Origin: Bordetella parapertussis
Lineage (GTDB): Bacteria > Bacteroidota > Bacteroidia > Chitinophagales > Chitinophagaceae
Direction of reading: 5' to 3'
Length of the DNA: 64,000 bases
Assembly: GCA_943331005.2 (NCBI GenBank)
Contig: CALQJX020000007.1
Coordinates: 62,001-126,000 of the forward strand
The translations under genes were made by a program, and so were the position numbers. Below the pieces are notes generated by a model. It searched no databases, was not told where the DNA came from, and saw nothing but the letters and a program-made list of their open reading frames with translations. Shown here piece by piece: positions 17,291 to 26,544 of the stretch; positions within the stretch are counted from its first letter, which is position 1, and each line of letters opens with the position of its first letter.

Positions 17291-19279
17291 TTATATGATG
17301 ATAGAACCCGATAACTCATTGGGTATCCTCACTGTAAATTTTGTACCTATACCATGTTTAGATTCCAGCTCCAGTTTGCCATTCAGTTTCTCAATATTCT
17401 GTCTCACAATATACAACCCCAGGCCGCTTCCTTCGGCCGAATTGGTGGCTCTGTAAAACATATCGAAGATCTTATCGAACTGACTTTCTTCAATGCCTAT
17501 ACCATTATCTTCTACCGTTATAATTCCTTCTTTCCCGGTGGCCACAAAACTGAATTTTATTTCACAATCTGTATCCTGTTTTCTATACTTCACCGAATTA
17601 GTGATCAGGTTTTTCACAATTGATGACAGACTGATCTCATCTGATATAAATGGGGTAGAACTATCTATTTCAGAATTGAATCTGATCGTTTTTATACCCT
17701 TCACATAACTCAGTCCGGAAATAATGGAATTGTATATATTCTCCATTTTTATCATCACATTCTTTTTCTCTAATCTGCTCGATTTAGAATACTCCAGAAT
17801 TGATTTGATCACATTGTCCAGATTGATGATAGCAGACTCCATCATTTGCAGATAAGCATATATTTTATCCTCTTTCTCTATTTGTTCCTTCGATAGTTCT
17901 ATGAGTCCAAGTACAGAAGTTAGTGGTGATCTTAGATCATGAGAGGTGCTATACACAAACCGGTCCAGTTCCTGATTTATTCTGTGTAGTTCTGCATTTT
18001 GCTTCAGTAATTTTTCTTCAAAGATCTTACGCTCAGATATATTTCTGGCAAAGGCCAGAATGCCTGTTGCGCCATTGTCAAGCGTTGATAAGGAACTATT
18101 GATCTCAAAAGGAATACTTTTTTTGTATTTATCTATTAGCTCAACGCTTATGATCCTGGCATGTTCCTGTCCCATTTGTCGTTCTTGCAGCCTTTGCATC
18201 ACATTTTCCTTGCTTTCTATTGCTATCAGGTCAAAGACATTCTTATTACAAACCTCTTTTGCTTCCAGTCCCAGAAAATCCAATCCTTTCGGGTTTATAT
18301 AGAACATATTGCCTTCCAGGTCATAATTTACAATTATATCATCAGAGTTCTCCAGCAAAGATTTGAATTTGGCTTCGCTTTTCTTGAGTATCTCTGTCAG
18401 CAACAATGCATTTAGCGAAAGTGTGATCTTATCACTTATTCGCTTGAACAGATTTCTTTCATCCTCTGTCCATTGGTGTTCCTTTTCACAATGGTGAAGC
18501 CCCAGTATCCATGGCTCTCCTGTTGATGGTTTAATGGATATATATAGCGATGATCTTATATCGTAAGGAGCAAAGTAAGCAGCCTGCGCTGCATCAATAG
18601 TGCTGCATGTTACTGCAAATTCATGGGCATTGTTCAGCTGCTTTGTGAAATTATTCTTGAATTCTTTTGATAGTGCTATCTGGTTATTGATCTCCAGTGT
18701 ACTGTTGAACGTAACGGCTGTTGCTTCTATGATCACATTTATCGAATCAGAGTGCTCGCTGTATGGGTATGCCAACCACACTCTTCCGGCTCCAAACATT
18801 TCCAACATAGCCTGCATCATTTGCGTTGCAGCATCTGTCAGGCTGGTCTTGCTTATATTATGCTGAAAGATGTTGCTGATCTTATTGATGTCCTCCAGCA
18901 ATTGTACTTTTTTATTCAGCTCTGCACCCAGTTTATTCGATTTTGTGGTCAACTGCTGAAGTATCCCTATTATCTCGCCAATATCATCAGATTGTTTATT
19001 GATCAGTTTTGCATTTTCAGGTTGCAGTACTGCCAACAGCGATTTTAGTTGTTGTATGGATTCATGCAATACTTTATTGGTGGCCTTCTGCTCTGACAGT
19101 ACTTCTTCGTATTCCTTTTCACTTATGTCAAATGCATGCTCCGACATTTCTTTGTCTATATCGCAGTCATTATAATAAGTACTTACATTTTTCAAAAAAT
19201 GAAGGATCTTTTCATCTTTCAGATATTCTTCCGGCAAATGTTTATTTATCTGCCTTTGTAAGATGCTATGATATTCCAT
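17291..19279 (-). CDS. Soluble PAS/GAF sensor histidine kinase
   Basis: A 662-residue kinase with no signal peptide or membrane segment, so cytoplasmic. The order is: an N-terminal helical region (about 1-60), a coiled coil (about 60-140), a GAF-like domain (about 145-295), a PAS domain (about 305-420), HisKA with the phospho-acceptor His447 in YSTSHDLRSPLTS, and a HATPase_c domain (about 545-655) with N box (NLITNSVKYR), EDNGIGI and GSGLGLYIV. No receiver domain is fused and no response regulator lies in the window, so its partner is elsewhere. It starts 18 bases downstream of the FIST gene on the same strand. FIST proteins are known to sit beside signalling genes, so FIST is probably its ligand sensor or input. 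Confidence 0.93.
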   Translation of the reverse strand: MEYHSILQRQINKHLPEEYLKDEKILHFLKNVSTYYNDCDIDKEMSEHAFDISEKEYEEVLSEQKATNKVLHESIQQLKSLLAVLQPENAKLINKQSDDIGEIIGILQQLTTKSNKLGAELNKKVQLLEDINKISNIFQHNISKTSLTDAATQMMQAMLEMFGAGRVWLAYPYSEHSDSINVIIEATAVTFNSTLEINNQIALSKEFKNNFTKQLNNAHEFAVTCSTIDAAQAAYFAPYDIRSSLYISIKPSTGEPWILGLHHCEKEHQWTEDERNLFKRISDKITLSLNALLLTEILKKSEAKFKSLLENSDDIIVNYDLEGNMFYINPKGLDFLGLEAKEVCNKNVFDLIAIESKENVMQRLQERQMGQEHARIISVELIDKYKKSIPFEINSSLSTLDNGATGILAFARNISERKIFEEKLLKQNAELHRINQELDRFVYSTSHDLRSPLTSVLGLIELSKEQIEKEDKIYAYLQMMESAIINLDNVIKSILEYSKSSRLEKKNVMIKMENIYNSIISGLSYVKGIKTIRFNSEIDSSTPFISDEISLSSIVKNLITNSVKYRKQDTDCEIKFSFVATGKEGIITVEDNGIGIEESQFDKIFDMFYRATNSAEGSGLGLYIVRQNIEKLNGKLELESKHGIGTKFTVRIPNELSGSIII

Positions 19280-19297
19280 TTTCTATTAGGCTGATAT

Positions 19298-20440
19298 TTA
19301 TAATTCGATGAATGAGGTGATGGTCAGAGTCTGGTTATGTAATTCACAATTGTCTCCGGCCTTTATAGGCGATAGCTCTCCATTTGAATAAAAACCGGTT
19401 ATTACTGTCTCCTTGCCAAGTGCAGAATGCGCCGCTTCTATCTCTTCAGCAACTCTTTGCTTCAAAACAAGTTTCCTGCCCACACAGCTTATCAATATAC
19501 TCAACTGTGGTTTAAGACCATTCATTAATTCCGTTGATCTTTCGGCTGCTTTATAGGCACCATTGATCAGTTTTTCGAAATTTGCCTTCATCAACCTCAC
19601 TGTACTTCCTTCCGGTATATTTCCGGCAAAGGTCATAGTATTATTTTCCTCATCAATGCTTAGTATCGTCCTGACCAGTTTACCTCTTTTGTCTTCAATA
19701 TTTACAGATAGTGGAAACATAAGTGCAGACAGTGGCAGTTCCTTTGCATAGGTACCCAGATACTCTTTATATAGCGACAATGCACTTTGTCCATCTATCT
19801 CATACAACACATTTTTTTCAGATCGGGTTACTACACGTTCCCTGCCAAATTCATCCCATCCGCCATAATGATCATGACTTACCAGCAGGTCTTTGCCATA
19901 AAACCCGGTTGCTATTACATTCCCTTCTTTGGGTATGTCGTTCAGGCTGGTAACAGTTCTGTTGAAGTTGGCATAGTCTCCGGCCAAACCTCCTGTTATC
20001 GGTACAAATCTGTTATTCTGATTATTTAATCCATCTGCAAGTTCACTGCCATTTATCAGTTGCCCATCACTTATCAGAAATATTCCGGCCAGACCTTCTT
20101 TGTTTAGTTCTTCAAATAGTTCTTTACCAAGATTAAAACTCGAATTATAGTTTCTTAGATTTTTCTGAACTGATTTAATTGTTGTTTTTTCAAAATATAT
20201 TCCTGTCACTACAATACTATGCTCCAGTATCTGATCCCCTGCTATCTCTCCGGAGGTAGATGATGTAATAATATCCGCATTCGGATATAGATTTTTTATC
20301 TCTTCAAATCTGTTTTCGTTTTCAAGTAATGATACAGGGCCGAATACATATGCAAGTTGAAAATTATTTAGATTATATTTATTTTTATCGCTACTGCAAG
20401 TCCATTTCCCGTCCTGATATATATGCTGAGCTATTATCAC
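19298..20440 (-). CDS. FIST-domain sensor protein
   Basis: A 380-residue protein with FIST N (about 20-220) and FIST C (about 225-365) domains. Visible landmarks are TSGEIAGDQ, FLISDGQLINGSELADGL, PITGGLAGD, and near the end LILISCVGRKLVL-type sequence (here ILISCVGRKLVL) followed by VITGFYSNGELSP. FIST is a proposed small-molecule (possibly amino acid) sensory domain found next to signalling genes. No membrane segment is seen. Translation probably starts at GTG (20438-20440). It is first in a two-gene unit with the histidine kinase. Ligand unknown. Confidence 0.88.
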   Translation of the reverse strand: MIIAQHIYQDGKWTCSSDKNKYNLNNFQLAYVFGPVSLLENENRFEEIKNLYPNADIITSSTSGEIAGDQILEHSIVVTGIYFEKTTIKSVQKNLRNYNSSFNLGKELFEELNKEGLAGIFLISDGQLINGSELADGLNNQNNRFVPITGGLAGDYANFNRTVTSLNDIPKEGNVIATGFYGKDLLVSHDHYGGWDEFGRERVVTRSEKNVLYEIDGQSALSLYKEYLGTYAKELPLSALMFPLSVNIEDKRGKLVRTILSIDEENNTMTFAGNIPEGSTVRLMKANFEKLINGAYKAAERSTELMNGLKPQLSILISCVGRKLVLKQRVAEEIEAAHSALGKETVITGFYSNGELSPIKAGDNCELHNQTLTITSFIEL

Positions 20441-20596
20441 TGCTATAATTCTTTTGTCGTTTGTTAATTAGTCACAATTTTAATTGAATCTATATAGTTA
20501 TTTGCCACTATTATTAGTAGTATAACTTTAATTTATTAATCCACTTTCTAATATTTCTCAAGTAATAATTGAGCTAAATAGCCTCTAAAAAGAAGT

Positions 20597-20612
20597 ATTA
20601 TTGTACAATAAT
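20597..20612. promoter_or_regulatory. 16-base palindrome upstream of the pentapeptide-repeat gene
   Basis: ATTATTGTACAATAAT, a perfect palindrome ending 13 bases before the ATG at 20626. A second inverted repeat, CTCAA-N7-TTGAG, lies at 20557-20573. Both sit in the divergent region shared with the FIST/kinase genes and may be operators. Confidence 0.4.
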
Positions 20613-20625
20613 TCACTCTTTTCTG

Positions 20626-21147
20626 ATGGAAACGCAATTCAGTGCACAGACATTTGATAAAATAGATTTTAAAAAACAGACGTTCATTACAGCCGAATAT
20701 GAAGACTGTAGTTTTATCAATTGCGATCTGTCAGGATTGAAACTTTCCGGGGCCAGATTTATAGAATGTTCCTTTTCCGGTTGTAATCTCAGTTTAGCCA
20801 AATTTTCGCAAACGGCTTTACAGCAAGCCAATTTCATTGATTGCAAAATATTGGGGGTAAGATTTGATGAATGCAGCTCTTTTGCTCTTGATTTTAGTTT
20901 CGACCACTGCACACTTGATCATTCTTCCTTTTATAAACTTAATATCAGGAAAACGAAATTCACTGCTACACAGTTACATGAAGTAGATTTCACTCAATGC
21001 GATCTTACTGATGCTCTTTTTGATAAATGCGACCTTGCCGGAGCCACTTTCGATAAGTCAATTCTGGAGAAAGCCGATCTCAGATCAGCAACCGGATATA
21101 CTTTAGATCCAGAGAACAATAAGATCAGGAATGCTAAGTTTTCATAA
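20626..21147 (+). CDS. Pentapeptide-repeat protein
   Basis: A 173-residue protein made almost entirely of A(D/N)LxX-type pentapeptide repeats, for example CDLSGLKLSGARF, CNLSLAKFSQTAL, CDLTDALFDKCDLAGATFDKS. These form a right-handed quadrilateral beta helix. There is no signal peptide, so it is cytoplasmic. Small free-standing members include Qnr and MfpA, which mimic DNA and protect gyrase; many others have no known role. It is divergent from the FIST/histidine kinase pair, so it could be a regulated output, but this is inference. Confidence 0.88.
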   Translation: METQFSAQTFDKIDFKKQTFITAEYEDCSFINCDLSGLKLSGARFIECSFSGCNLSLAKFSQTALQQANFIDCKILGVRFDECSSFALDFSFDHCTLDHSSFYKLNIRKTKFTATQLHEVDFTQCDLTDALFDKCDLAGATFDKSILEKADLRSATGYTLDPENNKIRNAKFS

Positions 21148-21349
21148 CCTGCTGTTACTGGTCTGCTGCATAAATATGGAATCAAAATAGAAGCATAGCA
21201 GAAGTGTACTGCAGTGAGGTTAATTCTTTACAGCTTTTTTTACACTCCTATAATTGCGTCATATTCTCTTAACCTTTCAGTAGCAATGGAGTCACATTAG
21301 AGTAACCATCGCATAATGGCCGGCTAACAATAACGAAACATGCTGAAGA

Positions 21350-21357
21350 TAGTTTTG
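21350..21357 (+). promoter_or_regulatory. Predicted -7 box for the phytase/PhoX-like gene
   Basis: TAGTTTTG fits TAnnTTTG, 22 bases before the ATG. No clear -33 TTTG at the expected spacing. Confidence 0.4.
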
Positions 21358-21379
21358 TAAGCAAATTCAAAATCGGCTT

Positions 21380-24300
21380 ATGAAACACAAATTACACGCG
21401 ATCATTGTAGGTTTAGCCGCAATGGTAGTTCCACAAAAACAAGGTTTTGCACAGATATCTCTGCTGCAGGACTACAAAAATTACAACTCGGCTCCAATCG
21501 GTACCTTTCAGGGTATCAATTTCAGGGAGGCTGGATTCTCAGGTATGTATCCCATACCTAACACAAACGGAAAGGAATTCTGGGTTTGCTCTGACAGGGG
21601 AGTGAATGTAGATGCGGCAAATGCCAACCCAACCGGATGTACTCCTACTTACGATAAGATCTATTCTTTCCCTAACTACGCTCCCAAAATCCATCGCGTA
21701 AGGGTAAACGGAGATTCTGTTCAGATTCTCCAGACAATTACAATGAAGCGTCCTAATGGTACTACTGCTACAGGTATTATCAATCCGGCTGGTTTTGGTA
21801 GCACTGTTACAGAGGTGGCTTCTACAGATACAGTACTCAATTGTCTCAATTTTGCTGCCAAAGTAGCCCCTAAAGATGTTTGGGGTATTGACGCAGAAGG
21901 TATTATTGTAGACAGGGACGGTTTCTTCTGGATATGCGAAGAGGGTGGACCAACCATCTGGAAACTCAATCAGAATGGTGTAGTAGTTAAACGCTATACT
22001 CCATATGCAAATCTTGTTGGTGCAGAATCTATAGATGTTCAGATAGATACAGCATTTAAATACAGAAAGAACAACCGTGGTTTTGAGGGTATCGCTCTTG
22101 CGCCAAATGGCAAGATCTATGCCATGATCCAGAGCCCTTTGCTTTATCCTACCAAGACTATTGGTGAAGGTACAAGAGTGCACAGGATGTTGGAGATCGA
22201 TCCGGTTACCAATGCTACCCGCATGTTTGCTTATCTGAATGATGGTATCATCGGCGCGTCAGGTTCTAATCAGATCCGTCTCCGCGATTGGAAAGTGGGC
22301 GATCTGGCTGCTATAAACGATACTACTTTCCTGGTGCTGGAAGCTGCCTTGAGGGGTACTTCCGATTACAGAAGGCTTTACAAGATCAATATTGCTACAG
22401 CAACACCAGTGAATTCTGGTTTGTATGCAGGTGTAACTATGGAAGCACTGGTAGATTCTGCCGGTCTTGCAGCAAATAGTATCATACCTGTTAAGAAAAC
22501 ATTGGTAATGAATCTCATGTCAAATGGCTGGGATCCTGCATTGGAAAAAGCGGAAGGTCTGGCTATTCTAAACGATAGCACTATCTTCATTTGTAACGAT
22601 AATGATTATGGCCAGTATTCTGCACTCGAGAATGGTGTTGCTACTGCTACTACTAACCTCAGCCATATTGTAAAATTCGGTTTGCAGGGCACAAGTAAGC
22701 TCAATAACTATCAGTTTACAGCTCCTGCACTTGTAGCTGGCGAGACTGGTCCTTCCACTTCAAAGACTCCATATCTCGTTCCAACAGTACCAGGTGTGAA
22801 GTATACTTCTATCCTCTCTGCTGGTGAAACTGTTGGTGGTTACAAAATGTGTGGTACTCCCGATGGTACTGGTGCTTTCGATAATGGCGATGGTACATTT
22901 ACAATGGTTGTGAATCATGAGTTTGGCAACACAGTAGGTGTTAACAGAGCACATGGTCAGAAAGGTGCATTCGTATCTAAATGGGTTATCAATAAATCAG
23001 ATCTTTCTGTAGTTAGCGGAAGCGATCTCATTCAGAATGTAAACTTGTGGAATCCGATCACTTCTAGCTATATCAATTATAATGCTTCCTTCACTTCTGC
23101 TTCTGCTGCATTTGCAAGATTCTGCTCTGCAGATCTTCCTGCTATTTCTGCTTTCTACAATAGCGCTACTGGCAAGGGTACACAGGAACGCATATTTATG
23201 AATGGTGAAGAAACTGGTTCAGAAGGTCGCGCTTTGGCGCACATCATTACTGGTGCTGCTGCCGGCACTACCTATGAATTGCCACGCCTTGGCAAGTTCT
23301 CTTGGGAAAACGCTCTGGCTAGTCCTGTTGCCAGCGATACTACCGTAGTCATTGGTACAGATGATGCTACTCCGGGTCAGGTATATGTTTATGTAGGTAC
23401 TAAATCAGCTACAGGTTCTGATGTCGAAAAAGCAGGTCTTACCAATGGTAAATTATTTGGTGTATCTGTTGCTGGTATGACTACTGAAACAGATGCTGTT
23501 ATCCCTGCACCGGGAACTGCTTTCACATTGGCAGACTTGGGCAACGTTCAGAATATGACTGGTCTTGCATTGAATAACGCCAGTAATACTGCTGGTGTTA
23601 CCAACTTTCTTCGTCCTGAAGATGGTACATGGGACCCATCAAATCCTAATGATTTCTATTTTGCTACAACCAATTCATTTACTGCACCAAGCCGCCTGTG
23701 GCGTTTAAGGTTCAACGATGCACGTAATCCGATGCTGGGTGGTACCATTGCTGCAGTTCTTGATGGAACAGAAGGACAGAAGATGTTTGACAATATCGGA
23801 TTTGATAATTATGGTCACATCATTCTGCTGGAAGATGTAGGTGGTAATACTCATTTGGGTAAAACATGGCAGTACACTATTGCTACTGACGAGCTTAAGC
23901 AGCTCGGTGCTCAGGATTCTACCCGTTTCCTGACGGGTGGTGCCAACTTCCTCACAATAGACGAAGAAGCTTCAGGTATACTGGATGTTGAACCAATTTT
24001 AGGCCCTGGTATGTTCCTCGTGGTAGATCAGGCTCACTACGGTATTTCTGGTGAAGTTGTAGAAGGTGGTCAGATACTGGCTATGTTCAATCCTGATACC
24101 TATAATGCTGCTCCTGAAGTAAATGTAACCGGAAATTCAATTTCAATTGTTGATGGTGATATTACACCTTCAGTTGCAGATAATACTAACTTGGGTAGCG
24201 TTTACACCGGCAATAATACTACTAAGACCTTTGTTATTCAGAATACAGGTGCCGGCACGCTTAAAGTATCTGGTATCAATTTCACAGGTACTCATTCAGC

Positions 24301-26248
24301 AGAATATTCGCTGGTTAGTGCTCCGACTTTTCCGCTCAATATCGCATCAAACGGTACTCATACAATCACTGTTCGTTTTGCACCTGCAGCTGGTGGTAAC
24401 AGAACTGCAATGCTGAACATAAATAGCAACGATATTAATGAAGCGCTTTATAACATTGCACTGCTGGGCAATGGCGTTGACTCTCCTGAGGTAAATATTC
24501 AGGGTGGTGGTATCAACATCACAGATGGTGATGTTACTCCGGGCACTGCAAACAATACCGATTTCGGTACTGTCAATGTAGGCGCTACAGTAGCTAATAC
24601 CTTCACTATCTCTAACAGTGGTTATGGTAATCTGGTAGTTTCTGGTATCAATTTCACAGGTACAGCTGCTGCAGACTTCGCACTGGTAGGTGCTCCTGCT
24701 TTCCCGCTTACTATTCCTACAGGTACTACTTATACAGTTACTGCACGTTTTGCACCAACAACAGGTGGTGTGAAAAATGCTACGCTTAATGTACTTAGCA
24801 ATGACGCAGACGAGGCTATCTACAATTTCGCAGTTCGTGGCACCGCTATTTACCTGCCGGAAATTAATGTAAAGGGTAACAACATATCTATCATCGATGG
24901 TGATGTAACTGCCGGTCTTGCAAACAATACCGATTTTGGTAATGTGAACACTGGTAACAACCTTACTAAGAATTTCGTTATACAGAATACGGGTCTTGGT
25001 ACTATGTCTGTTACAGGTATCAATTTCACTGGTTCAGCAGCTGCAGAATATGTATTGGTTAGTGCTCCTTCTTTCCCGCTTTCTGTAGCTCCCGGCGATT
25101 CGCAGACAATAGCTGTGAAATTCACTCCGGTTGCAGGTGGTACAAGGGCTGCTACTATCAATATCTTCAGCAACGATGTTGATGAAGCTACTTACAACTT
25201 CACGCTGCAGGGCAATGGTATCGCAATGCCTGAGATCAATGTAAAAGGTAATGGTACTACGATCGTAGACGGAGATGTTACTGCCGGTTCTTCAAACAAT
25301 ACCGACTTCGGTAGTGCAAATGTGGGTAGTTATATAATCAAGACTTTTGTGATACAGAACAAGGGTATCGGTAACCTGAACGTGAATACGATAGGTTTTG
25401 CTGGTGCAAGTGAGTTTACACTTGTAGCCACCCCGATGATGCCTCTTTCTATTGCACCAAACGATTCTGTTATTATTTCAGTTCAGTTTGCTGCTACAGT
25501 AGTTGGTACTCGTACTGCTGTTATCAATATCCTCAGCAATGATGCAGACGAAGCTACTTACAACTTCCTGTTGCAGGCTACAGCGCTCGGTCTGCCTGAG
25601 ATCAACATCAAAGGCAATAGCAATAACATTGCCGATGGTGATCAGACTCCGGGTAGTGCAAACTTCACAGATATGGGCAACGTTAATATAGGCGATTATG
25701 TACAAAAGACCTTTATTATAGAAAACAAAGGTGTTAGTGCGCTGAATGTTGCTGACGTTACTTTCGCTGGTGACAATGCTGCTGAGTTTACACTTTATGG
25801 AGCTCCTTCATTCCCTGTAAGTATAGCTGCTGGTGGCAGTCAGTCTATTGTTGTAGAGTTCAAGCCTACTGCTGCAGGTCTGCGCAAATCAGTGATCACT
25901 ATTACTAATAGCGATGGTGATGAAGCTGCTTACGATTTTGCTCTCATGGGTACAGGTATTGCGGTTACAGGTATAGCAGATCTTTCAGCTACTGCAAAAC
26001 TCAGGTTATATCCTAACCCAACTGCAAACTCTGCTACACTGGCACTTACGCTCGCCAAAGATGCTGCTATAAGTATCAGCATCACTGATATTAGCGGTAG
26101 GGAAGTAATGCCGGCTATAGATAAAAAACTCCAGTCTGGCGAAAACCTGATAGAGCTGAATACTGCTTCGCTCAGCGATGGTATGTATTTCCTCAAAATT
26201 ACCGATGGTAGCGCTGCTGCTAACGTGAAGATGGTGATAATGCACTAA
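21380..26248 (+). CDS. Giant secreted phytase-like/PhoX-like protein with T9SS tail
   Basis: A 1622-residue exported protein. After a signal peptide (residues 1-24) comes an esterase-like-phytase domain (about 40-430: FWVCSDRGVN, DAEGIIVDRDGFFWICEEGG, NRGFEGIALAPNGKIYAM). A second part (about 440-905) resembles the PhoX/DUF839 alkaline phosphatase fold (GTFTMVVNHEFGN, RIFMNGEETGSEGRA, FSWENALASP, GTWDPSNPNDFYFAT). Five choice-of-anchor D (HYDIN/ASPM-like) repeats of about 123 residues follow, starting near 911, 1035, 1158, 1283 and 1404 and each opening with PE(V/I)N(V/I). A T9SS type A sorting domain closes it (about 1535-1622, RLYPNPTANS to KMVIMH). It is probably displayed on or released from the cell surface to scavenge phosphate from organic esters; enzyme activity is inferred. 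Confidence 0.85.
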   Translation: MKHKLHAIIVGLAAMVVPQKQGFAQISLLQDYKNYNSAPIGTFQGINFREAGFSGMYPIPNTNGKEFWVCSDRGVNVDAANANPTGCTPTYDKIYSFPNYAPKIHRVRVNGDSVQILQTITMKRPNGTTATGIINPAGFGSTVTEVASTDTVLNCLNFAAKVAPKDVWGIDAEGIIVDRDGFFWICEEGGPTIWKLNQNGVVVKRYTPYANLVGAESIDVQIDTAFKYRKNNRGFEGIALAPNGKIYAMIQSPLLYPTKTIGEGTRVHRMLEIDPVTNATRMFAYLNDGIIGASGSNQIRLRDWKVGDLAAINDTTFLVLEAALRGTSDYRRLYKINIATATPVNSGLYAGVTMEALVDSAGLAANSIIPVKKTLVMNLMSNGWDPALEKAEGLAILNDSTIFICNDNDYGQYSALENGVATATTNLSHIVKFGLQGTSKLNNYQFTAPALVAGETGPSTSKTPYLVPTVPGVKYTSILSAGETVGGYKMCGTPDGTGAFDNGDGTFTMVVNHEFGNTVGVNRAHGQKGAFVSKWVINKSDLSVVSGSDLIQNVNLWNPITSSYINYNASFTSASAAFARFCSADLPAISAFYNSATGKGTQERIFMNGEETGSEGRALAHIITGAAAGTTYELPRLGKFSWENALASPVASDTTVVIGTDDATPGQVYVYVGTKSATGSDVEKAGLTNGKLFGVSVAGMTTETDAVIPAPGTAFTLADLGNVQNMTGLALNNASNTAGVTNFLRPEDGTWDPSNPNDFYFATTNSFTAPSRLWRLRFNDARNPMLGGTIAAVLDGTEGQKMFDNIGFDNYGHIILLEDVGGNTHLGKTWQYTIATDELKQLGAQDSTRFLTGGANFLTIDEEASGILDVEPILGPGMFLVVDQAHYGISGEVVEGGQILAMFNPDTYNAAPEVNVTGNSISIVDGDITPSVADNTNLGSVYTGNNTTKTFVIQNTGAGTLKVSGINFTGTHSAEYSLVSAPTFPLNIASNGTHTITVRFAPAAGGNRTAMLNINSNDINEALYNIALLGNGVDSPEVNIQGGGINITDGDVTPGTANNTDFGTVNVGATVANTFTISNSGYGNLVVSGINFTGTAAADFALVGAPAFPLTIPTGTTYTVTARFAPTTGGVKNATLNVLSNDADEAIYNFAVRGTAIYLPEINVKGNNISIIDGDVTAGLANNTDFGNVNTGNNLTKNFVIQNTGLGTMSVTGINFTGSAAAEYVLVSAPSFPLSVAPGDSQTIAVKFTPVAGGTRAATINIFSNDVDEATYNFTLQGNGIAMPEINVKGNGTTIVDGDVTAGSSNNTDFGSANVGSYIIKTFVIQNKGIGNLNVNTIGFAGASEFTLVATPMMPLSIAPNDSVIISVQFAATVVGTRTAVINILSNDADEATYNFLLQATALGLPEINIKGNSNNIADGDQTPGSANFTDMGNVNIGDYVQKTFIIENKGVSALNVADVTFAGDNAAEFTLYGAPSFPVSIAAGGSQSIVVEFKPTAAGLRKSVITITNSDGDEAAYDFALMGTGIAVTGIADLSATAKLRLYPNPTANSATLALTLAKDAAISISITDISGREVMPAIDKKLQSGENLIELNTASLSDGMYFLKITDGSAAANVKMVIMH
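24112..25960 (+). repeat. Five tandem ~370-base coding repeats
   Basis: In-frame tandem units of about 370 bases encoding the five anchor-D-type domains. They recur with segments such as GATGGTGATGTTAC and AACAATACCGA(T/C)TT(C/T)GG, diverged but recognisable, indicating past internal duplication. Confidence 0.8.
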
Positions 26249-26271
26249 AATGGTTGCAATTTTTAGAAATG

Positions 26272-26303
26272 AGGATGGCTGCTGTAAAGCAGCCATCCTT
26301 TTT
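26272..26303 (+). terminator. Terminator after the phytase/PhoX-like gene
   Basis: A perfect 12-base-pair stem (arms 26272-26283 and 26288-26299) with a GTAA loop and a T-run, 24 bases past the stop. Confidence 0.88.
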
Positions 26304-26469
26304 ATATTATGTGAGTATTTAGTCTCTTTAGACTATTATTAGTTCGTTAGGTGGTTATGTCTGTCAACTTTTCATACGGCATAATTCTTTTTTATGAATG
26401 ACATTTTTGTCATTGTTAGCTATCAGTTTTTTCATAAACTTCTTAAAGTCTTGTGTTTCCTGTTTATTC

Positions 26470-26511
26470 TGACAATCTGTCACTGAAATGCAATTTGGAA
26501 TGTAAGTTGCA
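26470..26511 (+). promoter_or_regulatory. Sigma-54-like htpG promoter with upstream inverted repeat
   Basis: TTGGAATGTAAGTTGCA at 26495-26511 fits the sigma-54 -24/-12 consensus YTGGCACGN4TTGCW in 15 of 17 positions, with GG and GC exactly spaced. Just upstream, TGACA-ATC-TGTCA (26470-26482) is an inverted repeat that could bind a regulator. The predicted start is near 26521, 24 bases before the htpG ATG. No TTTG-N19-TAnnTTTG promoter was found in this gap. Confidence 0.55.
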
Positions 26512-26544
26512 GGTACATCAGCAGAACATAAATTCATAATATAT

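Noticed and set aside
26480..26495. TGTCACTGAAATGCA as the sigma-54 promoter of htpG
   Set aside because: Its GC is one base too close to the -24 element and GG is GT; the site at 26495-26511 has exact spacing and a better match.
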